Shown here one piece after another: positions 41,541 through 53,500 of a stretch of 64,000 nt of DNA. A program made the translations under genes and the position numbers. The stretch spans positions 17,474,062-17,538,061 of the forward strand of contig JANVCC010010406.1 of the NCBI GenBank assembly GCA_025345505.1, in the 5' to 3' direction. The notes under the pieces are model-generated. The model was not told the DNA's origin. It saw only the letters and a list, made by a program, of their open reading frames with translations, and did no database searches. This DNA is from Todiramphus chloris collaris. Lineage: Eukaryota > Chordata > Aves > Coraciiformes > Alcedinidae. How positions within the stretch are numbered: position 1 is the stretch's first letter; each line of letters opens with the position of its first letter.

Positions 41541-43292
41541 CCAGAATCGAATCTGGCAAGGGACATGAGAAACAAGAAGAATGACTTTTTTCAGTATATC
41601 AATAGAAAAAGGAAGACCAGGGGAAATGTGGGTCTGCTGATGAGCAAGGTAGGTGCCCTAGAGGCGGAAGACTCAGAGAAGGCAGAGTTACTGAATGCCT
41701 TCTTTGCTTCAGTCTTCACTGCTAAAGCCAGCTCTCATGAATTCCAGACCATGGAAGTAAGAGATGATCTGGAGAGAGGAAGACACTGCCTTGGTAGAGA
41801 AGAACCAGGTTAGAGATCACTTAGCCAAACTGAACAACCATAGATCTATGGTCCCCGATGGGATCCACCCAAGAGAGCTGAGGGAGCTGGCTGGTGGTGT
41901 TGCTGTGCTACTCTTTATCATCTTTGGAAGGTCATGGAGAACAGAAGAGGTGCCCGAGGACTGGAGGAAAGCCAATGTCATTCCAGTCTTCAAAAAGAGA
42001 AGGAAGGTGGATCCTGGAAACTACAGACCGGTTTGTGTCACCTCCATCCCTGGAAAGGTGATAGAACAAATCATTCTGGGTATCACCTCAAATATATGGA
42101 AGAAAGCTATTGTGAGAGTTCAGTGTGGATTCACCAAGAGGAAATCGTACTTGACCAATCTGATAGTCTTCTATGATGTTGTAACTGGCTGGTTAGATGA
42201 GGGGAGAGCAGAGGATGACACCTACCTTGACTTCAGAAAGGCTTTTGACACGGTTTCCCATAACATTCTCATTAGGAAACTCGTGTTAGATGAGTGGACA
42301 GTAAGGTGGATTGAGAGCTGGCTGAGTGACAGAGATCAGAGGATCATGATGGAGGTCTGTAGCTAGCAGTTTTCCGCAGGGATCAGTACTGGGTCAAGTC
42401 ATACCAAATGTATTCATCAGTGACCTAGGCAAGGAGACAGAGTGTACCCTCAGCAAGTTTGCTGATGATAAAAAACTGGGAGGAGTGGCTGACACCAGAA
42501 GGCTGTGCTGCTATCCAGTATGACCTGAACAGGCTTGGAGTGTTGTGGAAAGGAACTAATGAGGTTCAACAAGGGCAAATGTAGGGTTCTCCATGTGGGA
42601 AGAAACAATGCCATGCATCGATATAGGTTAGGAGCATACCTTCTGGAAAGAAGCCCTGAGGAGGATCTTGGAGTCTTGGTAGACAGTAAGTTAACCATGA
42701 GCCAGCAATGCTCCCTTGTGGCCAAGAAGGCTAATGGTATCCTGGGGTGCATTAAGAGTGTGGCCAGGAGGTCAAGGGAGGTTCTCCTCCACCTCTATTC
42801 TGCCCTGGTAAGGCCACACCCGGAATACCATGTCCAGTTCTGGTCTCTCCAGTTCAAGAGAGACAGGGAACTACTGCGCAGAGTCCAGTGGAGGGCAACA
42901 AAGGTGATTGAGGGACTGAAGCATCTCTCACAAGGAAAGGCTGAGAGAGCTGGGACTAATATTTAGCATAGAAAAGAGAAGACTGAAAGGTCTCCTTATC
43001 AGTGTCTATAAATTCAGTCCTTACCAATGTCTATAAATACCTAAAGTGTGTGTGCCAGGAAGACGGAGTCAGGCTCCTTTCAGTGATGTCCAGTGACAGG
43101 ACAAGGGGCAATGGGCACAAACTGAAACACAGGAAGTTTCATCTAAATATGAGGAAAAAATTCTTTACTGTGAGGGTGACAGAGCACTGGAACAGTCTGC
43201 CCAGAGTGGTTGTGGAGTCTCTGGAGACTTTCAAAACCCACCTGAATGCAATCCTCTGTAATGTGCTTTCAGAAAACCTGCTTTAATAGGGA
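41541..43292 (+). pseudogene. CR1 LINE ORF2 (reverse transcriptase), broken, 5' truncated
   Basis: Longest CR1 copy here. The frame at 41565-41813 (KKNDFFQYINRKRKT, LLNAFFASVFTAK) is the region before the RT domain. The frame at 41764-42366 carries RT motifs (VPDGIHPRELREL, NYRPVCVTSIPGKVIEQI, TYLDFRKAFDTVSHN) and ends in a stop. The catalytic FADD is encoded at 42458-42469 in another frame. The C-terminal region ([28 protein letters not shown]) is at 42535-42966 in a third. At least two frameshifts and a stop make it inactive. The 3' UTR is interrupted at 43292 by a solo LTR and resumes at 44077. The endonuclease part is missing. Confidence 0.93.
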
Positions 43293-44076
43293 TGTCCTAG
43301 TTAGAGTGAGAACAGAACAATTCTGTTCTGTGATTGTACTTTTCATCTCAGTTCTTATAACTAACTGCACTGTCTGAAGTTAGCAGCATATTTTTGCAGA
43401 CAGTGTCTGCTTCTAGCAGTGGTAACTGCTAGAATGTTTAGAGTGAGTACAAAGGATTGGTGTGCAGACCAAGGCCACTGCTAAATCTTGTCTACCATGT
43501 TGTGGGGCGCAGGAAGTGAAAGGCTGCACCTGCAGGGAGGAACAGATAGGACAGGTGACCCTAAACTGACCAACGAGGTATTCCAGCCCATGTACGGCAT
43601 ATTCGGTATAAAACTGAAGGATCACAAGGATCAAGGCTTGGCTCTTCAGCTTCCAGCTCCTTTCTTACTTCTTCAATGGCCAGCACACCAGGAGGACTCT
43701 GTCCTTTCTGCCTTCCATCCCAGTCTGCGTGTTCCTGAACTTGGTACCAGAATCCAGCTCCTGAACACAGCTCCTGTCTGTTGCAGGCCCCAGTCTGGGG
43801 CTCCCCCGGTGCCTGCTCCACAGCATCAGTGGTGACAGTGATGGAATTGCCATCGATGGGGGGGTTGGGTTCAATACTGGTTTTGCGTATATTTGTATAT
43901 ATTCCATTTTATTGTTATCATCATCATTATCATTAAAGCTGTTCTAGTTTCCTTTTCTAGTCACTAAGTCTCTCTCCCTTATTCCCTTTCTTCTCCCCTT
44001 TGGGGAAGGAGGGGGGTTAACAGAAACTGTCTGTTATAGGTCTAGCAGGCTGCCCTGACTCACCTAAACTGTGACA
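43293..44076 (+). mobile_element. Solo LTR (ERVL-like) inserted in CR1
   Basis: The insertion of 784 bp starts TGTCCTAGTTAG and ends AAACTGTGACA (TG...CA ends). It is flanked by AGGGA (43288-43292) and AGGGG (44077-44081), a 5-bp target duplication with one change, fitting ERVL-type integration. TATAAAA lies at 43607-43613 and ATTAAA at 43932-43937, the expected promoter and poly(A) positions. Open frames inside (43488-43907, both strands) are chance. No internal retroviral sequence remains, so the provirus was lost by LTR recombination. Confidence 0.85.
43607..43613 (+). promoter_or_regulatory. TATA box of the solo LTR
   Basis: TATAAAA about 315 bp into the LTR and about 320 bp before its ATTAAA. 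Position fits a U3 core promoter. Activity is unknown. Confidence 0.5.
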
Positions 44077-44142
44077 AGGGGGTTTGATCAGATGGTCTCT
44101 AGAGATCCCTTCCAGCTCCAATGATTCAGTGAATCTGTGAGA
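44077..44142 (+). mobile_element. CR1 LINE 3' terminus, after the solo LTR
   Basis: AGGGGGTTTGATCAGATGGT, then CTCTAGAGATCCCTTCCAGC and GATTCAGTGAATCTGTGA is the CR1 3' end. Joined to the sequence before 43292 (CTGCTTTAAT) it restores a continuous CR1 tail. Confidence 0.9.
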
Positions 44143-46414
44143 CAAGGCTTTCTTTGCAAAACACTATTAAAAGTACTAAGTTCTTCCACATTACTTCCAA
44201 GTCTCTGTTAGTAAAACTAAAAAAATCTTTTTGCACTTAGGAAAAAAAACAACTTTTGTTTCTTCTTTTAGGTCTGTTTTTCTTGGTTTTAGTCAAGTCC
44301 ATGTCTAGGTCTACAGAATGGACAGCTTTTCTTCTTTTAAAAAGCGTGGGTGAAAGGAAGGGAATCCTCAATGGCTACTAAATTACACCTACTCTTCCAG
44401 CAAAGAATTACCAATATTGTTGCTTCCATAAAGCTAACCTAGAAATAAAATCCAGCAGAGGAATGTTAGGAACATAGCCAACAATACCTGCTCACTGCCA
44501 AGAAATGAAATATGTGCATCCCCATGAGCCAGTTTCCTTTGTGAAGACCCACAATTACAAAAATGACAGTTTCTTTCATAAACACCACTCTAAAATTATT
44601 AGCATTGAATAGGTGAGAGATGCAGAGTTAAAAGAAAGGACTGGGTATCTGAATGGACAGCAGGTTGGAGCCTTCAAGATGCCAGGCCCTTCAGCGCCAA
44701 CCCTGTCAAGTCCCATAGTTAACACAGTCATGCAGAAAAAATTTAACTAAAACTGGAAGACTGGTAGAACAGAAGCCACTGTACCTAGCACCTTACTGTG
44801 AAATCAAAGTTGTGTTGGAATACCAGACGATAAAGAAAACCAAACATAGTAAGCCTCCTAAGTTTACTGCACCTCTAGTGCATGGCAGTCACTAAGCAGT
44901 GCTCATGCATCTGGTTTCTTGGCATAGGGCTGAGGGGAGATCTTGTGCTCTGAAGCAGCAGCATGGGTCACAGCTAAAAGCAAAGTTTCAGTCTCCAGGG
45001 CTCACTCTTTTGATCCCTCATGGCAAGGCCCATGCCTGAAGGAATGCTTTTTAAAAACACTGAACAATGGTTAACGCTGTCTGTTTCAAAAAAGCAAGGC
45101 AGCTTTATACTGAATCCTTGCTAGCTTTGGTATCGGGTCCCATGGATTTGCTAAGTGTCTGCAAGAGAATGTAGATTAAAATTCAAATAAAGAAATATTA
45201 GCAGATACCTTAAGGTTCACATAAAGAGTAACACCTTTTTATTTATTTATTTATTTATGTATTAAATTGTTTGGAATTAATCTTCCACAACAGAATGAGC
45301 AATGCAAGCATGCCATTGTAAAGCAACCAGAAACACACCTGCAACTTTATTTCTTCATCATGACAGGCTGGAATTTATTCACTTAAATCCTCCATTTAGA
45401 TACAACAGTAACAGTAACAAAATAGCTGTACACTACTTCTGTTACAAATATAGTTACTATTTAAAGTGACTTTACATACTCTACTGTATGCAGGCGTTTC
45501 TCACTCTAACCAAGAAATAGGTATAGAAGAGGAATTCCGTAACAACAGCATCCGGTAATGGTTCATTCTCTTTTCTTTCATCTTAGCCTACTACAGCGTA
45601 ACTTCTGGAATAGCTGAGACAAAGACGGAGGGTTTTTTGGTTAATTCACTTAGAGATAGCTATTCATTTGTTAATACTATTTCACTGATATTTGTGTTTC
45701 ACTAAAACAAATGCTAGTCTTTTCTATGTTCTCCTAATGATGGCCTGATCACTTTCAGTTCAGAATTCTCTTAAGTGACAACTGACATGGTGGCCTCCTT
45801 ACTACAATTTTTTTTTTCCCTAATTAACACAAACGGTCTTGCTGCTAATTAGCCTACTAATTAGCTAGGTATATTTCTCCCTTAAAAGACATGGTGAAAT
45901 TTTTCTGCAGGAAGGTAAATCATGGGCAAAATGTGTTTTGTCTGCCAGATTCCTGCAAGCTGCTGTGAACGAGCAGAGGCAAATGCAGGCTACAGTCAGC
46001 TAAGGCTTTCAGCGAGTGTGGTTTTTGGAAAAAGTTTTAGTGAGGATCCCAGCTTAGGGTATTGATAAATTCATTAACCACAATGGTGCCCAAAGAAGAG
46101 CTCTGTGGTTTCATCAGACTTACTAGACAGTGTCTTGTATTTGTGTCTCTGAAACTAATAACCACAAAACTGTGTTTGTGGACTTCATATCCCCTCTTCT
46201 GCTCAATGCTGATGCAGAAAGACTACTTCTTACTACTCCCCTCCACTGGAAGTGATTTTCAGACTTTTACTCACACTCAGCTCCTGGCTTTAGGCCCCCT
46301 TAGTTCAAGGAGGACTCTGGTAGAGTTCTCTGCTGCCACTTATAATGGCAGCAACACTATAACATCAACTACTTCCACCTTGGCTTAACCAATACCCACA
46401 AGTCTTTGCAGCTA
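44143..46414. other. Intergenic or distal MPDZ 3' UTR, no gene recognised
   Basis: No recognised repeat beyond the (ATTT)n tract at 45236-45259. Whether MPDZ transcripts extend here depends on which poly(A) signal is used. Confidence 0.45.
45236..45259. repeat. (ATTT)n tract, tandem AATAAA on the minus strand
   Basis: About five ATTT units on the plus strand. On the MPDZ strand this reads as overlapping AATAAA hexamers and could act as a distal poly(A) signal some 2.15 kb after the stop. It may equally be a plain microsatellite. Confidence 0.6.
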
Positions 46415-47402
46415 AGCAAATCTGCCCTGAGTGGTTTATTTGTGCCTCTGATTCAAGCAGCTTGCACAAATGTCTGCACTGAGCCTGTAGATAATCTTGC
46501 ATGTTGAAAGAAGACAACCTTTGCTTACACACAACTCATACTAATAAGGTTGCTTTCATACCCATAGAGGCTAGAAAACACTATTACTATAAAAGAAATT
46601 CTAGTTCTTCTAATACTGCAGTTACTGGGCACTGTCATTCACTAGGAGCAGTTTCCACTAGCAAACTGTTTTTCAGTCCTGAGCCTAAGACCTCTCGTTT
46701 CAAAAACAACACACACGCCCCCTTCCCCTTAACTCTCAAGCCTAAACCAAACAATAACAGAGGGTTTTTTTCTTGGATACACCATGACTTAGGAAATTTA
46801 AACACACAAACTATACAATCAAAAAACCCCACCTAAAGCGCCCATCCAGCTCCTTCTACTTGGGCAATGTGAAATAATACAACTAAGCATCTAAATCCAT
46901 TAATCATCTGCCTCCAGACCACATACTTTCTTTTGCCAAAATTCTGTATTTTGTTAATACTTTCTTTCATCAATAACCTTATTTCTGTTTTCTGACGACT
47001 GCTGCCAGTGCCACCACCTTGTTGATTTGTTAACTGTATCATTTTTCCAACATATTTCAAATATCCAAAGCCTCTTAGCAAAACAATCCAGTTTTGTTGT
47101 GTGGTTATTAATGCAAACATTCCTTTTTTTTTTTTTTGGCTTACAAGCATTCATTACAATACTAAAAACAAAAATATGCATGTCTTTTCACAGTTGACAT
47201 AAATCTATCCCCATGGTTTGACAGTAAGAGAAATACTGCTATTGCATACAAAAAAACAGTTAAATGTTATTTTTCTTCAGTGTTGTAACACAGTCCTGTG
47301 AAGCTGGAAGAGCAAGAAGGCTATATAAACATTTCCATTCTCTTTGCTATTTGGAATGTTAATAATATAGTCATATTGACCCTACCCCTTTGGGCAGCCA
47401 GT
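46415..47402 (-). other. MPDZ: MPDZ 3' untranslated region (end uncertain)
   Basis: This stretch directly follows the stop codon on the minus strand and holds no further convincing open frame or splice acceptor. The proximal limit is set by the first clear AATAAA on this strand (46435-46440). A longer UTR reaching the AATAAA cluster near 45,240 is possible. It contains an A tract on the transcript strand at 47124-47137. Open frames on the plus strand here (for example 46501-46836) look like chance. Confidence 0.45.
46435..46440 (-). terminator. Candidate MPDZ poly(A) signal AATAAA
   Basis: The minus strand reads AATAAACC, about 960 nt after the stop. A GU-rich stretch (TTGTGGGTATTGGTT) lies about 30-50 nt further on, as expected for a cleavage-factor element. 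This is sequence pattern only. Confidence 0.4.
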
Positions 47403-47549
47403 TCATGACAAAACAGTCAAAGTGACTGTTCCTTTTGTCCTTTTCAGAATAGCAACCGCTTCCTCATGGGTCACCCCTTCTAAACTCTGCCCATTCACAG
47501 CAATGATTTGATCCCCCCTCTTCAGGCGTCCATCTTCTGCTGCTGCTCC
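47403..47549 (-). CDS. MPDZ: MPDZ last coding exon: C-terminal part of PDZ13 and stop
   Basis: Acceptor TTTCAG, then [33 protein letters not shown] and TVTLTVLS followed by TGA at 47403-47405. The protein ends within a few residues of the last PDZ strand, as in mammals (TLMVLS there, TLTVLS here). Confidence 0.97.
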   Translation of the reverse strand, partial: GAAAEDGRLKRGDQIIAVNGQSLEGVTHEEAVAILKRTKGTVTLTVLS

Positions 47550-50500
47550 CTGAAACAATACAACATGTAACTGCAGACTCATGCATTTCTTTTTGTCCTT
47601 GCCACACAGTCCTTATGGTTTGAGTAAGATGGGTTCAGTGCACAAAACCCTTTGAAGCTTCTTTGATTTTCAGTGATTCAAATGCAGTAAACTGTCTTAC
47701 AACTTGCTAGTGCTGCTTAATGCCCTGCCCTGTCTAACTTTCACAACATCTAGAAATTGGATCTACAGGATTTTTATATTCCCTTAACCCTGTTCATCCA
47801 GCTAGTATAACATTTAAACTCTACTATCTTGGAAGTAAAATTTTCAAGACTTGAACAAGTTTTCGGCATGATGTGTTCAGTAATCAAAAGCCAGCTCTGA
47901 TCTTTCATTTTCCATAGAAGTTTGGGATGCTTGATTCCAGTTTTCTCTGACTCAGGACTGCTTCCTAAAGCAGTCCAAACTATCAAATCCAGGTCAGTAC
48001 CTGAAATTTCTTCAAAAGTCCAAATGGATGTCAATTATTTTGTCTTAGTATACTCTTCAAACTCTCCATCGAATTAAATAAAACAGTTCCTTCTACTACC
48101 TGAAGAAAATACACTCTAAACATGAGGCAAGGAGGCTGTTTTTCTAAGTATGTGCACAGTTCCAGTTTTGAGAGTTGAAGAAGTCCCTGCCATATGCAGA
48201 GTCACAAACATTTGGAAATTCTTAATCTTCCTAAGACTACAACCTTCAAATGCTGCATGCATATTTTGACCAGAACTTGCACTAAGAAAGATAAACGGTG
48301 GGAAACTGTCATAATCCTTTGGCTTCAAACTCAGGCCCCGATTTAAGATAGTAGCTGCTGTGAACTAACTAATAAATGGATTTACTGAACAAATTTGCAC
48401 GTACCTTTGCAAATACAGTCTTCACATAAATGGGCAAGTCTCCATGGGGGCTGCCATAACCACCCACAATACTAAAGCCCAGGCCATCTGGTCCTCTATC
48501 CAAAGTAATGGTCTTGTACTGAGGAGGTCTAAGAAGAGGAAAAAGAACATTGCGATGTTCTCTGAACTTATGATTTAACATGTAGAATATTCAACAAAGA
48601 ACATTTTTCCTTTCAGGCTAAGCAATACTTTTTCCTTTCTGTTATAACTACAAATGCTTTTGTTACAGTGTAATGGCCATTTTAGTTCACGTAAAACACT
48701 GTAATTACCTAATGCCCTCATTATTACTTAAAGGCAGCTATTTCAAGTACCTCTTCCACACATCTCAGGGGACAGCTACAGCTACAATGTCCCACTAGCA
48801 GTGCTTATTAGTGAACCAGAGATGCAATACTAGTACCTTAAGTCTCCAACATAAACCTCTTCTTTAAAAATCCTGTAACCCACTATACCTCCTAAAAACT
48901 GTCTAAAATTAGCCCCAAGTTTATGTTGTAAGGTTTAATTGCTTTCCTCCTCCTCTAATATATGACTGTATTTGTATGTATGCATTTATACAGACCATTT
49001 GCAGGTGTATTTCCCCACATATATTTTGACTACAAGAAATTTATACCTTTCAGAGTATATCTGTGCGGCTAAAGAAACCAGTTGTTTCCTTCCCTGTTCC
49101 CAGCAAACTCCTCAGATTTATGAAAGAGACTGTGGCAAAACTTTTTCACATAGCTGAACTTTGCAGTATACCAGAAGCAGTATACCTTGTATACCAAGCA
49201 AGGACAATGTTTCTGATATCCATGAGCTATCAAGCACACTACGGAAACACAACTGCTGTGGAAAAGACCTTGCTATGTAAGTCTGAGGAAAAATAATTTG
49301 GGTATATCAATTAATCCTGGCTACCAATGCTCACTGAAACAAAGATGGCTGTATTTACAGAGAAAAAAAACAAGTAACATTGTAATTCTACCAAGGGGCA
49401 AAATAAAGCAGCACAGCAAATCACATAATGAAAATTCAGAGGAAGATCTATGGCCTACAGGTCCCATGTACACCAAATGTCTAAGTCATGATTAAATCAA
49501 ACAATTCATCCATTATTTCCTAGAATTTCTAAATTTTTTAGGTTGAACTCCACTTACAATAACAAGATACATACATTGTACAGTCTATAGCTACTGACCC
49601 TAAATCATCCTGAAAAATGCTGGTTGAAGTTAGTCCTGCAAATGAAAGATTGGATGTAGGTAGATCCTGCTGCTGACCAGTTATGACGCTCACTTCTCCT
49701 CCAGCTACAACCTAGGAACCAAGTGCATAAACCAGTAAAATAAGAATGCTGACACCAAAATAATTAATTGTAGCAGCTTGCAAAATAGTATTCAGAAAAT
49801 GTTCCAAATGTCACTGAAGATTTTTTACCTGCAACTCAATAGTGCCTGAAGCATTTTTTAAGAGATTAACCGCTTGGGAGTGAGTCATGCCCTCAGTAGA
49901 TGTTCCACAGATGCTAACAATCCTGTCTCCAACCTGCAGAAAAAAATGTAGAAAAATCTAACTAACAATGAGTTCAGTTACATAGATTTATTTGTCACTT
50001 TCTTTCTGCAATAGCAGATCTGTGTTTTTACATTTAGTCAGATTTTATCAGTGATATAAGGCAGGAAGAGAGAAATTAGCAACTGTTCACAGTAAATTTT
50101 CTCTCAAAGGCAAATCATATTTGAACTACATAATGACCCAATACAAAGGTAGAAAATTCAACATTGTGATTAGCAAATTACACTGGTTTAGTGTATTCAG
50201 TATAAAAAAGTAATGATGCTTTACAGAATTAACTGTAATACTCTAAAAATATACAGCACATAAAAAAAAAAATGCATTTTGCACGTGTCTGAAGACAGAC
50301 AGAAGTCGTAAATTATCATCAGAGATTACACGTTTGAATTCATCCTGAAATAACACTGTCAATTTTCCAAAGAACATGAGTCAAATTCAAATAACTCTGG
50401 TATAGACTGGATACAGAATGCATGTGAGTGCAGTATCAAGTAACACCTTCCACTTTAACTCAGAACCTAAGAAGTATTATCTCTATCCTAAGACAGAAAA

Positions 50501-53500
50501 ACATATAAAACAGAGATAAAACCAACTGCATACATACAGTTGCAGGAATGACCACCATGCTCATCAGTAGAGCTCACTTACAGAATTCTTCATCCTGAAG
50601 TACTCTCTCTACTTTTAATTTGCGCAAGCTGACAATCAATATGATCCAAGAGAAGCTTCAGGACCTCCCTCCCAAAGTTAATACGTTTCAGCAATTACCT
50701 TTTACCATACTACGAATGTGAATTACTGTTTCATCAATCCAAATAGAAAAAATTCTGGTCACAGACAGAAGCACTTATGACTGTTACCATTAAACTACTA
50801 ATTTATTGCCGACCTAGAGTAACTACGGGGCAGTACCCATGCTATCTTTACAACCTTCTTAACAATTAACTTACTCTGAGTTTCTGAGTCTGAGCTGCAA
50901 GTCCATTTGGATGCATCATAGCAATAAATATAGGAACATCTCCAAGAGGACTTCCTACACCTCCAGCAATGCTCACTCCTAGTGAATCGGTATGGCCCTG
51001 TTATTGGTCATGAAAAAAGATTAGAATTTTTCTGGAAAGAAAAACACACACAGAGAACTGTAGCCTTATCTCAAATAATTACTAAAGCCCATATCTTATG
51101 AAAATCAGAAATCCTATGTCTCAAGACATTTTTTAAGCCTAAACACTTTGCATGGTTTTGAGAAAGCACAGAGCATACAATATATGTTTTTCCCCATCCA
51201 TGTTAGATGACAATTTGCTGACTTAGTTGTATGTTTTATCTTAATCAAAGTAAATAGTACAGAACTCAGCATCACACACTTAATGTCGGCACAGAAAGTC
51301 TGGGCAAGGAAAACAGGACAGATGGAATTACTTGTCCTTAATCTTTTCTGTATCAATCTTCCATTATGAACATTCTGAAGACTAGAATCAATCTTTATGC
51401 GCCCCCTAGTGTCCTATCGTTGAAGAACAAAATTAGCAGTCCACAACCTACTACCTAACTGCAAAAAATGGTATTGTAAACTGGTATTTGCAGATTCTAC
51501 ATAAAAAGAGAATTGTTAAATGTAATCCAGTAACCAAGTGAAGTAGACGCCAGGCAAAGTCAAATAAATATAAATATTTTGGTCAATCAAAAGCAGTCTG
51601 TGAGTCAGAACTAATGCTCCTGGAAATAGGAAAGTTGACTGAATTTCACAGTTGAAAATCTGGCAGCTGTCATGTAAGAGCCTACCCATGAAAAATGTGT
51701 GAAGAAAATTATGAAATACCAAACAACAAGCTTGCAACTTTGGTACAGCTCCCCTGACTTCACTAAAACAGGGTCTGGATTTAACTCAGCCTGGTAACAG
51801 TAAAACCAGATCCCATTATCTCTTACTAATCTTTCCTCCTTCTGCTTTAAAATGGGTCACAAAATGTGGTAACATAAATCGCACTGGTTTTACATAAAAA
51901 TATAAAAAGTGGAGATCATACAGAAATGATAGGCAAACTTATTAGCTATTGCCACATCAATTCCCCTCTCAAAACATTTAACAGGGCAGACTTCTCCCTT
52001 TCTGAAAGCATATCTTTTGACAACATCTACAAAACCAGTTCCTGATATATAGCACTTCATGCTTTAACTTACCTTTTTTATTTCAACTGTTCTTAGTCCC
52101 TGTATTTCAGAAGCTGCTGTCAAATGAATAAAAAAAAAAAGAAAAAAAGGAAAAAAAAATTGGTTTTAGGGAACTGTTTGCGAAGTTATCCAAACCACTA
52201 TGGTGATTCTAACTTTCTGCTGGTTTGTTACAGACGTAAGTTTTAAGCAGATTTTAAAAGAGGCTGTATTTCAATTAGTAGAATTAAAATACTTCTAGAA
52301 TGGGTAAAGAAGTCATTCATTCTCTCTATTTAAATAACTTCTGGAATAAGACTTCTATGCATGCTCAAATAGAATAGAAAAAAAACTGTTACTTGCTAGC
52401 AATACTTTAGTCAGAAGTTACTTCATTCCAAATTTAAGCACAAGACAGCTATTCCACACCTATTCCACATTTATTCTAATTTAACAATACAGTATCTAGA
52501 TTTCTATGAATGAGACAACTTGACTGAGGGCATATTTAGATTAAACAGAAAAATCTGTCTCAACTTAGATTCTCACTATCTAAATCACTGATAGGGATTT
52601 TTACAAAAAGCTATTCAAAGATACACATGATGTACTACAAAGTAACCACCCTGCAGTCTTTTAGTGACTAAGGAATCACTTTCAGGCTTACAACATATTA
52701 CAGAAAGTGAACGATCTCAGCTAACAGTTCACATGTATAAAATACTGAAAGCACCAAAAAAATCTTACTGGCATTCTTCTTCAGACCACTTTCAAAGACC
52801 TCAGGTGCACTGGACCCAGAAACTGGGAAACTGAATGATGACAGACTGCCACTTCCTTCACTGACCTAAACACAGTATAAGAGTGGGATTAGAGAGAAGC
52901 TTCAGGCACCCAACTGATAAAACTCTAACCCACTGTACTCATCAGGTTTTGCTGTGTATTTTACTTTTTCTGTGCACAGTTAAAGCTGACACAGTGAACC
53001 TCCACTTATCTCACAGTCACTCTAGAGGGCTCCTTATCTGAAACATCATTAGACCAACAGAGATTGTATGTCTACAACCCCATGCAACGCTTTGAAGTGC
53101 TGATACTGAGTGACAGGCTATGCCCTTATATTTGCACCCCGTATCATCTCAGAGATTTTCTGGTGCAAAAGTTAGCCATGATTATCAAGAAAGGGACAGA
53201 ATACAAAAGGCAGGCCTTTATACATTTTCATGTTCACCTACTACATCAGCTAAAAGTAAGATTAGGCTCTCCACTCAGCTTCACCTGCACAATTTCCAGG
53301 AAGATTTTCACTATACCCACAGGGCAATGTAAAGGAACATGGCTCCTAGTGACACTAGTTCATTGAGTTCTACAGATGCTTCAGAACATTCAATGTTGGG
53401 AGCTTTTTCTTACCTAACAGCTTAGCTCAGAGCCTGAAAGTTTTCAACATTCTGCATTATCCATTCTGAAGAGATCCTAACATTTCAGCCTTATCCAGTC

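Noticed and set aside
43488..43907. Open frames of 73-115 codons on both strands
   Set aside because: They lie wholly inside the solo LTR, which encodes no protein.
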